Under the pieces are notes generated by a model. It was not told the DNA's origin. It worked only from the letters and a program-made list of their open reading frames with translations, and searched no databases. A program made the position numbers and the translations under genes. Positions 36,326 through 48,430 of a stretch of DNA of 64,000 nucleotides are shown in pieces; the stretch's first letter is position 1; each line of letters begins with the position of its first letter. The DNA comes from Rhodamnia argentea (Eukaryota > Streptophyta > Magnoliopsida > Myrtales > Myrtaceae), in the NCBI RefSeq assembly GCF_020921035.1, contig NC_063150.1, positions 33,155,826 through 33,219,825 on the forward strand. The letters are read 5' to 3'.

Positions 36326-37097
36326 CTAGAACATGCATCACTTTCATCTAGAATTAAGTACTCGCGATTGAAAAGTTTTGTGTTAAGTAAAAGTGACAAT
36401 TGTCCTTTTGCACTTTCAAGATTGGGAATGACTCTATTGAAACAAGAGTCTTCCTGATAGACGATTGATAAATACACTTGAAAAGGACCTACTTTGTCTT
36501 GTTTATTACTGTCAATCTCCTCGAGCGCGAGACGAGACGCGGAAAATTGCAGACATTATTGGCCTAAACGATTTCGATCAACTCCGAATCATATTGGATC
36601 TTGAACCCCTCCTGCTAAAGCATATCTCCTGTCACTTAAATACAAGGTTGCAACGGCCTGCACAATGCACATTGAGATAAAGTTATGTACGTGACTGTTC
36701 CGTCTGAAAAGACTTGAAACTATTGGATGGAGGGGGAAGGGGGGGAGTACATGGACCAATATAAAAGCTCACTGTAACTCAAGTGATGGAACAAGGGATA
36801 TGTTTGCATCAACAAAACAAACTCATCACCTCTCACAAGCTTTTGGGAAGTGCAATGTGTGCTTGTGTGGTGTTGAGGGGGAGAAAAGGGTCGAATGATG
36901 GAGTAATTGGAAACTAGGATTCTGCCCTTTTCGAATGTGCAAATAGGTAGTATAGACCAAATCAGCAGAAGAAACAAAACGAGTGAAACCTATCTGAAAG
37001 CATGCCATAAGTGGGACGACTTTTCCTTTATGCATACCCGGTTCAAACATTGGATGATTGTGTCCACATTTTAAGGAAACGTATTGTCCTTTGTGAT

Positions 37098-37098
<1 letters not shown>

Positions 37099-37140
<42 letters not shown>
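37099..37140. repeat. CT microsatellite
   Basis: About 21 uninterrupted CT units, one of the longest simple repeats of the window. It is likely to vary in length between individuals. Confidence 0.9.
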
Positions 37141-37142
<2 letters not shown>

Positions 37143-37747
37143 AGGATCCCACCACAAATGGTTGGTATGAATGTGCTGCTTAACAGAGTGGATTTCATCT
37201 AGGGGGGACTCTCTCCAATAGTCCATACGCTAAGTAGTGTCATTCTGAAAGAGACGCGAAATACTTAAATCAAGAGCACCCACTTCCTGAAAAAGTTCTG
37301 ATTTTTATTTTTCTGAGGAGGAAAAAGATAATAAAAAGACCAACTTTGCAAATCCATCTTAAAATGTCATGACACGGCTCCTTCTGGGTGGGTTGTCTGC
37401 ACTTTCATTGTGATGCGACATCGTTCGGATATTGAACGTGCAAGAAGAGAGAGTTAAGCCTAAGAAGAAGAGAGTTAGACAATGATGATTGTGACGCTAA
37501 TGGAGGGTGATTATTGTCGGTTAATCTAGTTTGGGTGGGGAGGTCTGAACCGCGTGTGATGAAGGCTGACGAACAGATTCCGCAGGTGGGGGATTGGCGA
37601 GAAGGTGGACGAAGGAAAGCGTTCGAAAAAGGGTGGAGGTTCAGCCAATCCCTCCTCGTCCACGCGTCTGCTCGTAGCCGTCTCTCGCCGTTTCAGGCCG
37701 AGCAGCGTATGAGGGGAGACAGAGGGAGACGTGGCCGTACCACAGTT

Positions 37748-37749
<2 letters not shown>

Positions 37750-37788
<39 letters not shown>
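37750..37788. repeat. GA microsatellite
   Basis: About 19 GA units, on the opposite sense from the CT repeats at 36.3 and 37.1 kb. Confidence 0.9.
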
Positions 37789-37790
<2 letters not shown>

Positions 37791-38655
37791 ATGTCCTTTC
37801 CTGTCATCATTCCGTTTCGATACGGATTCCAATTCCCATTTCTTGTTTGGTAATTCCATGGAGATCCCCGCACATTCTCTCCCCCTTTCAAGTCCTTGGC
37901 TTCTCAAACTTAAATAGTGGGGTGGTATTAGACTCAAAAGATTAGTCATTTTGGTACCTATAAACCTCAATAAACAGCGTAAGTACATCAAATTAACTGT
38001 TAAACTTCAATGGGGGCGATGAAAATTTATTCCTTGTTAAAATTGAGCCCGTGCGAATTCGGTTCCTTTGACGGATCAAAGAAGGAATAAAAATTAGGAG
38101 AGTTGTATGGTAAACCTTTAAAGTTGATAATGGATCATGCTTTCTTGCAGAAAAAAAATGATAGGCAAGATGAATCGAGCTAAAACTCGAACTGGCTTGA
38201 ACTAAATCGGGTAATTTCGGCCCTGGCCTTGTTTTTCCTTATCACGGGTCGGACTTATAGATCGCGACCAAAAAAGTCGAGCCCAATTAGGTCAAGTTGG
38301 GCCAAATTAGTCCTATCCGCTCGATCATTTTACACCCTTATTTAAATTTGAAAGGTTGAGGTCATAGATTGTAGAGAAAATATTCCAGACAGAAATTTAA
38401 ATGAGATTACTCACATAGAAAGTTTCAACGGGACAAACATCCTTCACAAGACCGATGAATAATTTGTTATCTTAAACCACTTAACATATAGGTTTTGAAA
38501 TTTGTCTACAAAAATGAAAAAAAAAATAAAAAAGAAACCTTGTCTCTAAAATAAAATTAGGGAAAGTTGAGAAAAAAGGATTCCTATTTTATGAAACTTC
38601 TTATCCGGAAGCCGGGGTCTTTTCGTCCTTCCACACTTAAACCCCCATTTAAACC

Positions 38656-38775
38656 CCTCTCTCCTCCTTCCTCTTTCGCCTCTCTCTCTATCTCTCCTTC
38701 TCTTCTTCTTCATCCTCTCCTCCTCCTCCTCTGCAAACTCAGAGAAGTAGTCGTTAGAATCCACTGGAGAAATCA
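38656..38775 (+). promoter_or_regulatory. CT-rich leader of the zinc-finger gene
   Basis: A run of CTCTCTCC/CTTCTTC words directly precedes the start codon. Such pyrimidine tracts are common in plant 5' UTRs. No clear TATA box was assigned. Confidence 0.45.
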
Positions 38776-39282
38776 ATGGCGGACTCCTACAACTTCTACG
38801 ACTTCCTTAGCCACACATCTCCTTCCTCCAAGCCAGCTTCGAAACACACCGGCCACCACCACTCCAACCCCAAGCTGCCAATGCACCAACACCCCGTCAG
38901 TTACCCTCCTCCTCCGCCATCCCAGCCCCCTTCTCCGCCTTCGCAGCCGCCGAGGGTCTTCTCGTGCCTATACTGCTCGCGCAAGTTCGTCACCTCCCAG
39001 GCCCTGGGCGGCCACCAGAACGCCCACAAGAGAGAGCGCGCCGCCGCCCGCGGCCACCAGCCGCTCCTCGTTGACGTCGTGCCGGGCCGCGGAATGCCGC
39101 CGCCAGCGCTTCTCCCAACGCCTCCTCAGCCCGCATGGCTCGACCCTCTTCAGACAGTCCACGGCCACAGCCCGGTTCTCCACGGGTTCGTGGAGATGAG
39201 CTCCCCAATGGACTATGGCGGCGAGGATGACGACGACGTTGATGACGACAGAGTAAACCTCGACCTCTCTCTGCATCTATAG
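38776..39282 (+). CDS. C2H2 zinc-finger protein with EAR repression motif
   Basis: A single exon of 168 codons. One plant-type finger spans residues 62-84: C64-x2-C67 ... H80-x3-H84, with the QALGGH signature at 75-80 and a basic KRERAAAR run after it. A Pro-rich linker (about 44-60) precedes it, an acidic Asp/Glu tract (about 150-158) follows, and the protein ends LDLSLHL, an EAR motif that recruits TOPLESS-type co-repressors. Small one-finger proteins of this build (KNUCKLES/ZFP-like) are nuclear repressors in flower, trichome or meristem development; which subgroup this belongs to I cannot tell. The CT-rich leader just upstream (38660-38735) and the ATG in context TCAATGGC support the start. 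It looks intact. Confidence 0.9.
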   Translation: MADSYNFYDFLSHTSPSSKPASKHTGHHHSNPKLPMHQHPVSYPPPPPSQPPSPPSQPPRVFSCLYCSRKFVTSQALGGHQNAHKRERAAARGHQPLLVDVVPGRGMPPPALLPTPPQPAWLDPLQTVHGHSPVLHGFVEMSSPMDYGGEDDDDVDDDRVNLDLSLHL

Positions 39283-41080
39283 AGAAAAGAAGTGAAAAAA
39301 AAAGAGCGTCCTTTCTGCTTTCTTCCCTTAAAACGACTTCAGGACTTTCTGGGTTTTTCAGTTTTTGCTTTTTCTTTCTTTCGGTTGGAGGTTGGAGTAC
39401 ATCGAACATGTGAAGAGACCAGGGTTTGATATGTCTATGCTGATTGTTGATGAACTCATTGCACATGATGATACTCTCCGAAATAGGAAATGTCAATCAA
39501 GTCGATGAACATGGTTCATTCCTTCCCTAATTTTCTGCAACTCTGATGCATTCCGTCGCTCTTTTTATTCACCTTAAAAAAACTCAAAACAAGGGGAAAA
39601 AGAACCAGAAGATAGAAAACGAAAGTAGCCATATAAGTGGGTTTTCATATGCACGTTCTTCTTCCTCTTCTTTCTTTTCTCGACGATTTACGGAACTCCG
39701 CTGTTTCCTTCCTTCGTTTTCTGGCAACGATGGCACACAAGGGAGTCACACAGTTCGCGCTACAGCGAGCCACCGAAATCTCTGCCGATACCTGCAGCAG
39801 AGGCGGAGGGAACGTTCAACCAAAAAGTGTTGAAGCTCTCGATCGTTTCTGCAGGTTCTGACGGGGAAAGTTGCAGGAGGCTCGAAACACACACCTTCTT
39901 TGCTTTGAAAGTCTCTTTGGGGTTCACGAATCCCTCGCTTCTTTTCATCGTATGATCATCGGATCTCCACCCGGATCATGTCGCCGAACCGAAGGCTTCA
40001 AGTGTGATCTGCGTCTGCGGATGTGGATGCATGTTCGTATTAGGTAGTTGTCTTTTCTTTGCTGGTAATTGTAAATAATTACCTGGTTTATGCATGGCCA
40101 GAAAATAAATTTTCCAAAAAAATTTAATTAAATAAAAAAAAAAGTGCTTTTCCATCGAGGAAGGAAGTGCATCTAATGTAATATTATTACAGCACTAGCA
40201 TCGGCCACGTCCTTTTCTCTTAGGCTTCCTTTTGCCAAGACGTGATGATCTCGTAATTACTTCGGCTAAGCTTAATTTGTCACGTTTACATTATGTCGAT
40301 CTTGGGCATTTTGACTACACATTGCTCTACAAGTAAAATTAATCTTTGCTTGTGAAAAATCCAGCTAATAAGTCATTTACTTTTTTTTTTAACCAAAAAC
40401 CAAATTTATTTCATTATAATGGGAACAAAAAAAAACTCCGCGCGTTAGGACGAGTACCATTTTCTCATAGCTTTAGCTTTCGCGACAATTGGATTTCGTT
40501 TCGGTCCGTCTTCTCATCTTGTTCGACACACTCATTCCATCGGTACTTGTTTATTGATGGTAAGAAAAAAATTATTTCTTTCATCAAGCATTGTCGGGTT
40601 AAGATCAAGCACTTGAAAATTTTTCTCAGCCAAGTCGCCCCTCCCCCCCCCTCCCCCCCCTTTTTCGTAGTTACAATGAAGCCTAGTAAACGGCATCGCC
40701 GCGTGCAAAGCGTCTAGCTATTTCCTTTGACAAATAATGCAACGCGTGAAACTAAACCGATTTTTATCCCGGCTTAATCAGACAAAAAACGAAAAAATCT
40801 GCTTGTCTGTCTCTTTCTATTGAAGTACATGAGAAAATACAAGCAGGGGCCCTTTTATACTTAGTTTAGTTAGGTAATACAATTAAGTGAATATTCTAAT
40901 TAATTAAACTCCGTCACTGAAAAGATTATCCCATTTGTTATTGTGAAAGGGAAAGAAAAATAAAAATAGAAGATGGGGAGGAAAGGGGAGTTGGGCCGAC
41001 TCATGGTTGAGGCCCATCCAATTCATCTCTAGAAACAAAGAAGCAAACTCGAAGTCGTGGGTTGCTCAATTCGATGAGGG
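39283..41080. other. Intergenic DNA after the zinc-finger gene
   Basis: The first 200-250 bp is probably 3' UTR. A small frame around 39730-39860 (MAHKGVTQFALQRATEISAD) looks faintly protein-like but has no partner exons. A CCCCCCCC-rich tract lies near 40640-40660. No gene is called. Confidence 0.4.
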
Positions 41081-41084
41081 TTAG

Positions 41085-41535
41085 TAAAGATTCGATCCTT
41101 TAGATTTCAGCGTTCGTCCAATTGGGTCCTCTTAACTTCTATCTTGTAACTTTCTGGATTTGCGTGATTTGATCCTCTAAGTTTTAATTCGTGTAATCAA
41201 GTACTTTAACTTTCTTAATTTGTGCAATCAAATCCGTCAATCAACCATCCGCGTCTAAATTGTCATGTCAGTTAACGGCGTGACATTGCCTATGCGATAG
41301 AAAATGACACATAATGCTCATTATGACGCCAAATGAGCATAAATCAATCGAGAAGAAAGCAATGCACCTGATTGCACAAATCAAGAAAGTTAAACGACTT
41401 GATTGCACGAAATAAAACTTAAAAAGACGAAACTACACAAATCCAGAAAGTTAAAAGACTTGATTGCACGAAATAAAACTTAACAGGGCATATAATGCTG
41501 AAATTTCAGGGGACTAAATCTGTACTTCGCCTCAT
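41085..41535. mobile_element. Fold-back/MITE-like inverted repeat
   Basis: The left arm (AACTTTCTGGATTTGCGTG, ... 'TAAGTTTTAATTCGTG', 'AACTTTCTTAATTTGTGCAA') recurs in reverse complement on the right ('TTGCACAAATCAAGAAAGTT', 'CACGAAATAAAACTTA', 'CACAAATCCAGAAAGTTA'). The right arm itself contains the unit twice. No coding sequence is present. Exact ends and target duplication were not resolved. Confidence 0.55.
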
Positions 41536-42079
41536 TCAGTAATAAGGTTAAAGCAGCCACATCGCGTGCGGGTGGACCAAATTCTGAAATTCCATATACC
41601 GGCCTATGGATTTGATTGCTCATTCAGTCGGAACAAGGTTAAAGACAAGATCATCGGTAGCAAGAGGAAGGAGAAGATCCAACAAGCATCATTCTTAGTA
41701 TCATAAACTTGTGACATGACCATGTTAATAGTCAACCAGTCCCCTAATTTACAAAGGTACGGCGTAGTAACATTGTCCCGAGTACAGAAGCCGATCCAAA
41801 CCAAACCGTCAAACAAACAAAAACTCGAGCAGATTGCTTTGTTGGCTATCTCCAGTATATGCATAGGCTTATGATTGCTGAAGGGGCTGTCTTGAGATGA
41901 TTGCTTGAGTCAATTCTTCACAATCTCACCGGTCATGAAATAGGTCCTTTCATGACAGATTATTGCTTGATGCTATGTGTTGCTCTCCTCAAGTATATCT
42001 ATCAGCTCCTCTAAAACTCTCGTGGAAAGTGAGTAACGAGGAACGGTCGCAGGTTCGGCCGGTCATACAAGCCGAGTCC
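41536..42079. other. 3' flank of the BRO1 gene
   Basis: No gene was recognised. The part next to 42079 is presumably the 3' UTR of the minus-strand BRO1 gene. Confidence 0.5.
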
Positions 42080-44567
42080 TCAAGATTCGATCTCGTCTTC
42101 ATAATCCTTGAGGTGTTCTTTGAGGGTCTGGCTTTCGATCTCCCACTTTCCACAGTCCCACACGGGATCGATCTCGGGTAGTTCGTAGTCGTCAGGTCTC
42201 AAAGACAACTGAAACTCGGGCAGGTCCGGCAGAGTCTGCAGGGCCCTGTGACACCAAAATAAGAAAGAGTTCTCTGAAATCATGACACGAATCGCCCAAA
42301 GCTGTGTAATCTGTCCGGAATGCGAGTACTAGGAAAAGCCCTTACTTTTCTTGTTCTAAAAGGTATCCATACGTTTGTGATTTCCTCGACACGACTTCGG
42401 GAATCTTCTGATATAAGTACTTCATTACACCCCAGAGCGGAGGGATCCTGTTGCCAAGGGAAAAGAGGAGCCAATCGATGACGAATGGGTGCAAGAGAAT
42501 AAGGAAAAGCGACATACTGGAACTAAGGCAGCGTTGCGGAAACCAACCTAGAGACGGGAACTGCAAGGCAAAAGCTTAGGCATGCTTTCTTGCTTTCTGC
42601 TAGGAGTTCTTCAGCGGCCAGAAAACAAAAAAAGGCGCTAACATGACAGGACGGTTCGTTTGCCTTATCAACGATTTGTCCATGGTAGTAGTAAGAGGCG
42701 GCCTGATAATTTTCACAGCAATTAGACTTTGCACTGCTGCACAATTGACGTGGACCGAAGTTCTTTAAATTGAAGTGAAAAGAATGAAAATACACAGAAT
42801 TAGGAACCTTTGCTTCGAGGTATTTCCACTTGATGAACAGCAGTTGCTTCTTTCCATAGCCGTTACTCAGATCACACTCGGACAAGCAGGTATAAGCCTA
42901 ACCAACAGAGGAGAGACCTCATTCATAATATAAATTAAATTCGTACTACGATCAAATAAAACGGAACAGCTTTTCTACCAAAACGATGTGGTTCGTCAAT
43001 CCAAAGTTGAAATGAGGCAGCACGAATTCTCACAGACCTGGCTAAAATAGGTTAATTGCTCGCACGCCAACCTCCTCTTGACCGACAAGCTGGCTGTTTG
43101 GCTCTCAACAGCCAATCCCAGTTGTATTTCAGTTCCCTGAATGTGTCAACACAGTACACGAGCATGAGCACACTAAAATATCTACCTGCATTTGAGCTTT
43201 TTAGAATCCTATGATTACCGATTTTCCTTCGAACATTGCCATATTTAATTACACAGTAAAGAGCCTGTACTAAAATTTATTCACCTGAACCCACCTCAGT
43301 TCTGGGATCTGTAATGCAACATATTTACCTGGCCTAGAGCTTGAATGTATGTAGCCTCCAGTACACCGTCCTGCAAATCTATTGGCAATCTATCCCTGTC
43401 GAAGAAGATAGCCCCGAAACATCATATAAGTATTGAGCGTCAAAGACGAAAAATCCGGGATTTGGGTCAAGTGGCATACTTTAGCCCGGGCGGGATGTGT
43501 ATTAGTACCTCCCGGATGCAAAAGTCCAAGTACCCAGACGCCTTCAGTAACAAGTCGACAGCATTCCTCTTGCAATCTGATATAAAAAAAAAAATTCCAT
43601 GCAAATTAATAAAGATAATGGTAATCAGTAATAGCTGCTCAGGCAAGAATTCAAATCCTGTACCTGCAGAAACAGTCCTCACTTCAGAGCCAGGACAATC
43701 CTTGGGGATCATCAGCGAATCCGCCTCGAATAGTGCCACCATGGCCATCATGTGAATGATGGACAGCAATTCTAACCAGGAGTTCGCCATGGAGGATTCC
43801 TGCTCATCAAATTTTGGCCCTGCTTATCACTTACAACTCAAAAGACAGAACTTAAAGGATCCAAAATCTACATAAGCTTCTTACTTGCCATCCATCGCAA
43901 AGGTTTTTCCACTTAAATTCCACCGACTCAACGAGACCGTGTTCTGCAAATCAAACCCGTAGTTGAGTTGGGCAGAGTGAAGTCCAGCAGCATTCACATT
44001 GCAAAAAAGAGGTTGCAATTGCAAAATACAAACCTTTCTTTGTCAGCCCAATGACAAGAGACAAGTATTCCTCTAGAGGTCGTTTCAATTCATTGGCGGC
44101 CGATCCATCTAATTTCCCAAAAAAAAAAAAAAAAAAAAACAGAAATCATTTCACTCTCTGCAAATGCTATGAAGGTGAATTTTTCATCAACTGGCTACAA
44201 TCTCTGAAACTGAAACAGAATCAATCATGGTACTACTCTTTTGATTCTAATCTAAAATTCAGAATCCAATTAAAACTTAACCCTTGCCCCAATTCCTCAT
44301 CGATCAAACAATGCCGGAACTTTCAAATGGTGTTGCGATCAAAAGCAATTTCTAAGAGCACTAACCAGTGTCCTCTGCTAGTAACAGTATCTGATTCCGC
44401 AGCGCTGACAACCTATCGACGAGATACCGGGGGACCAGTCCTTTGAGAGCCCTCTGAAGATTGGATTGGACCGGCACTCGCATCGAAGGGACGAACACGG
44501 CGATTTCCGGGATGCTCAACTTCTTCCTCCTCGTCCCAACCATGCAAACAGAAGCAGTGCAACCCAT
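42080..44567 (-). CDS. BRO1-domain protein, 11 coding exons
   Basis: Minus-strand exons are 44366-44567, 44034-44108, 43885-43943, 43664-43799, 43480-43576, 43329-43395, 43038-43136, 42808-42897, 42548-42702, 42346-42447 and 42080-42245. All have GT/AG borders and consistent phases, giving 415 aa. The N-terminus MGCTASV is a classic site for myristoylation (Gly2) and palmitoylation (Cys3). Recognisable stretches are SIPEIAVFVPSMRVPVQSNL, ESSMANSWLELLSIIHMMAM, DAVDLLLKASGYL-like, ACEQLTYFSQAYTCLSECDL, SYYYHGQIVDKANEPSCHVS, AAEELLAESKKACLSFCLAV and LPDLPEFQLSLRPDDYELPE. This is the plant BRO1-like family, related to the Bro1 domain of ALIX/Bro1 that binds ESCRT-III at endosomes. The length is normal and no break was seen. 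Membrane placement and an endosomal role are inferred from the family. Confidence 0.92.
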
Positions 44568-45140
44568 TGTTTCGGCAGCGCTCGCCCTTCAGCATCCTAA
44601 GCAAAAATCAATCATTCAAGCTTACCCTTTTAATTCCATAACACAGCAACATCGACTTGGAATGAATTTTCTATTTTTCTTTCCCTGAAGAACTAGATTT
44701 TGTGTAAGCGTGGTGGTGCAACTCTATAGGGGAAGAGCACATGAAGCGACCGAGAAGTCCGACTATGCAAACTCCAAGCAAACTTCTACTTTTATGGTTG
44801 AAGAAGCATTAAATGGAGGTGAAAAAGAAGCATCCTTCACTATGCATTATGATCATCTGGGTGAAAGCAAAATGACAGGTGAAAAAACAAGAAGCAAGAA
44901 GAAAAATAATGGCAAAAACAGCACAGAGGATCTTGAAATTGTCTTACTGACAACACGGTGTGGGAGAGAGGACAGAGATGGCAGTGACGCTTCGAGGATG
45001 CACTGAAAGAGTCGAGACCCTGCATCCCATAAGGCCCAGAGGGAGAGGGAGAGAGAGAGAGTGAGAGAGAGAGAGAAGCTCAGAGATCGAGACGCAGCTC
45101 ACATGGCGGAGACGCAGGAACCTGAAGCAAGGTACATATG
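44568..45140 (-). promoter_or_regulatory. 5' leader and promoter side of the BRO1 gene
   Basis: On the minus strand an acceptor (TTTTTGCTTAG, exon from 44596) lies 29 bases before the start codon, so the leader is spliced. An upstream ATG at 44593-44595 begins an out-of-frame reading that overlaps the real start and could dampen translation. The CT-rich DNA on the minus strand at about 45038-45078 fits the first leader exon. A + strand reading MAETQEPEAR at 45102 followed by GTACAT is more likely coincidence. Confidence 0.4.
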
Positions 45141-46785
45141 CCAAATTTGTTTAAAGGCAAGTCGTTGAAACTTCGATCAATCAGCTGCTGGACAACTCAA
45201 CTTGGGTCGCTTCTTTAATCCAGTTTAATCCCTCAACTCCACCTTCGCGTGATTGGTGTGAATCCTTGCTTCGTACAGTTGGTTTTCTGATCGATTTTTA
45301 TCTTCTTTTTACTTTAATGGGGCTCTTGAAGAGGGAGCTGCGACTTCTGTAGTAAGCATGTGGAAGATGGAAAGATTTTAAAGAGTGGGACCATTCTTGA
45401 CTAGTGGGCTGGAGTGATGGGCCGAAAAAACAAGTGGCGCCCGGCGATTGGTTGACCGGTCTCTGCTTTCTCCCATGAAATCTGGGCCCCTGATTTCCCC
45501 CGTATCGCTTTTGCTGATTTACCTCTTCAAGTGTACTCTTTTTGGTTTTTATGACCATCTTCGAGTGTACTCTTTCACTGCTTTTCTTTCTTGGTGCGGA
45601 CTTATTATCAATGTACACCGAACGAGGGGGGCGTTCGATCAGATCGGTATATTTGGACCGTCAGATCTGATAAGATCCGCGTTGAGTTTTAATGGTCCAG
45701 ATTCAATTTTGTACATACTCTAACTAGTGTAATAATTTCTTACGCTGCATATGCATAAAAGGATGGCATCTACAAGAAGTGAGCGTGTTCAGTCTTTCGT
45801 CGCCCCATAATTCACACTCTAATTTAATCTCGGAAGGAGCAACTGTGGATCGGTGCATCGTCTAGAGTCATCTTCAAATGCGGGGCCTTGCGTGCTTTTG
45901 GTACACGCTTTGTGCATTGAACCAATACATATAACCATTAGTCCAATGTAAATTGATAAATGAGTTGTGAATCAAAATTGCACATTCGCAATTCGGGAAT
46001 CGATAATCGAGGCGTTCAGCATAACATCACTAATTGGAAGACCTTTCACATTTAGACATAAAGAGAAAAGCTTAGGTGCCACATACTTTACGGCTAAGGT
46101 TGTGATTTCTTAATTCAATTTATACTGTGTGAATTTATAGCATAGTGTATAGGTCAAAAACCACCTCTTTCAATAGGTCAAAGAGCAAGGAACTATGATA
46201 CATTCGCTAAACAATGTCCATTTGGAAAGGAAGAGTTCCTATTTGGCAACCGGTGATGACTCGGCTTCTCTAGCAATGAGATCCTCAAGACAGGTCGAAA
46301 AAACTTGATGCCTGTTTTGAGGTATGGTGTTCTTTGCTAAGTTGCCGAGCTCACGTCGTCCATGCTAGACCCCGTTTTTTTTTTTCCTTTTTCTTTTTTA
46401 TCCTATGGTCCGAAAATGGGGTTTGGAATAATATCTAGTGGGGCAACAAGGTTCATTTAAGAAACAAAGTATTTTGGAAGCTGCAACGATGTTGATGGAT
46501 CTATTGAAGTAAAACTTTGGAGCAGAAATTAGTTGAAAATAAAACAGATAGTTTCATTTGAGTTCCTAATTGAAAGTTTTCTTTGCTTGCAACGTGCACA
46601 GAGATCTCAAGTGAATTTTAGAGATCCTAAAAGATTTATAATGGGAAAATCGTATCACCTTGAGCATAAATTAATCCAAACTAAAAGTCCTAGCAAGCTT
46701 AGCTTGCTATTGACATAATTAGCTCTTGGATCCCATCGCTCGTCATCTCATCATCTATAACCTAAATAAACCAAGGAAAGAACTG
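45141..46785. other. Spacer between the BRO1 gene and the DUF2828 cluster
   Basis: No gene was recognised. The part from about 46200 to 46780 is homologous to the 3' flanks of the other DUF2828 copies (49400-50230 and 58680-59420), sharing words such as TTGCCGAGCTC and CCATGCTAGACCCCG. It is therefore the downstream flank of copy A. Confidence 0.5.
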
Positions 46786-46787
46786 AA

Positions 46788-48430
46788 TCAATCAACCACG
46801 GCGAGGTCCCGGTACTCCTCGCCTGAGATGGCAGCCTCCATGACGGCCACGGGGCTTATGTCCCCCTCGTCATCCAGGAACATCTTCATCAGGTTCTTCG
46901 AGAGCCCGCTCACCAGCGCCACCCCCGCCTGCTTCGCCGCCACTGGCGTCAACCTCGAGTCCCTCAGTTTCCAGAACACGATCTGTGGCACCGCTGCCCC
47001 GTACCCACGCTCCCCGAACTTCCTCGTGATAGCCTCATAGTCCGTCTCCCACGGGTTCGAGGACGCCTGGTTGAGCTCCATGTCGCTGAACACAAACACC
47101 TTCTGCACCATCTCCTCAGCCCTCAGCTTCCCTGCGGTGGCCACCTCTAGTATCCTATCGAACGCCCTCTGGAAGTCAGTGTCCGTGCCCCATTCCATCC
47201 TCCTGATGAATTCGGTCTTGGAGCTCAAGCCGTCACCTTGTATCGCATGGAGCTGAGGGCGCGAGCTGAATGTGATCCCCCTGCCCTTCCACAGCTCTCG
47301 GCTGAGCTCCGACACCAACAGCCCGAGCGCCACCGACACCTCCATCAGAGTGCCCTCCATACTCCCCGACACGTCGCACACAGCGATGCAGTTCTCCAAT
47401 TTCCCCTCCCTGGATAGATCCTCACCATCCGCTTCCACTGAAGCTCCACGACCTCTCCCCCGTCGGGGTCCTCGAGTGAGGCTACAATCTCATGAGGGAG
47501 CAGTGCGCCGGCGGCGATCGTGGCCTTCCCATACTTCACGTCAACCAGGTAGCTCTGGAACCTCTCGTGGTCGTGCTTCAGGAACTTGTTCTTATGGAGT
47601 TTCATGGCCACGGAGGGGACCCGGTTGCACGGGATGTCTCCCCACTGCCCTGCACTCATGTACACCTCCGGCAGCTCCAGGATCCTCCGGAGTGGGACAA
47701 GGGCGTCCTTCCGGAGCCAGTCCCGAACCCTGTACGGGTAGTGCGCCTCCTTGAGGCCCTCGTACTCAGGGAACCGGTTTCGCGGGAAGACCAGCTTCGC
47801 AATGCTCTCAAATAGCAGCGTAGCCAGGTCAAAAGAAGAGTCTAGTGACGGGCACCACTTGGGTGCGAGGCTGATCTTGTTGATCTCACCGGATTTCAGG
47901 AACTCCAGATCGGCAGTCAGGCAATTCGCGAAGTGCCCAGACACCTTGTCGTGGAGGAACCGGAAGTCCCCATCGTGCTTGTATCGCTCCAGGAGCTTCG
48001 CGGCCATGGCGATCCTCTTCTTGTTCCCCAGCTCGCTTGCCTTCCGCTTCTGCTCCTGGTCACGCTGCTTCAGCTCCCGGTCACGCGCCGCCGCGATCGC
48101 AACCCTCACTTGCTTGGGCAACGAAGACGTCGCCGCCCCCGAGCTATTTCTCCCCTTTTTTCTTCTCGATTTATTGCGGCAGCTGAACACTGAAATTGAT
48201 AGCAATCCCCGCCCAACTATGGTGCCTTTCCGCTTCAGCTCCCGGCCACGCGCTGCCGCGACCGAACCCTCACTTCCTCGGGCAACGAAGACAAGCTATT
48301 TCTCCCCTTCTTTCTTCTGAATTTATTAGGACGGCTGGACATTGGAAACGATTGCAATCGCCGCCGCCTACTTTTGGTGCGTTTCCGCTCTGGCCACTCG
48401 CACTTCTGCCTCGCCCTAATTATTATTTTG
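46788..48430 (-). pseudogene. DUF2828 copy A, truncated and frameshifted
   Basis: It lacks roughly the first 195 residues seen in copies B and C; homology starts at about 48418 near the RARQK/EW region. At 48190-48400 the segment around RRKKGRNSS is partly duplicated. The main frame (48205 down to 47345) covers KKRIAMAAKLLERYKHDGDF through HEIVASLEDPDGGEV and ELQWKRMV, then one base is missing (CCTCACC at about 47420-47426 where copies B and C read CCTCCACC). The vWA-like end continues in another frame (CIAVCDVSGSMEGTLMEVSV to EEYRDLAVVD, stop at 46788). It is non-functional as a full protein; the C-terminal frame alone stays open for 216 codons. Confidence 0.85.

Larger units (their letters stand above)
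34091..38560. other. Long intergenic stretch, no gene recognised
   Basis: Open frames at 34099-34681 and 34601-35024 have no domain I recognise. CT microsatellites lie at about 36293-36322 and 37099-37140, and a GA microsatellite at about 37750-37788. They create artificial Ser-Leu or Arg-Glu frames. A mildly GC-rich patch around 37550-37740 could be a promoter or leader, but no gene follows it. 38130-38340 resembles a decayed miniature element. Confidence 0.45.

Noticed and set aside
36293..37140. Regularly spaced CT repeats considered as a CRISPR-like array
   Set aside because: They are simple dinucleotide repeats without unique spacers; this is a plant nuclear sequence.
37514..37991. Frames with Arg-Glu or Ser-Leu dipeptide runs
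   Set aside because: They are translations of the GA microsatellite at 37750-37788 with mildly GC-rich flanks.
38567..39199. 210-codon plus-strand frame over the zinc-finger gene
   Set aside because: Wrong frame: it lacks the C2H2 finger and is Ser/Thr/Arg-biased noise; the frame at 38776-39282 holds QALGGH and the EAR motif.
45102..45145. Possible plus-strand start exon (MAETQEPEAR followed by GTACAT)
   Set aside because: It lies in the probable CT-rich leader of the minus-strand BRO1 gene, and no downstream plus-strand exons were recognised.
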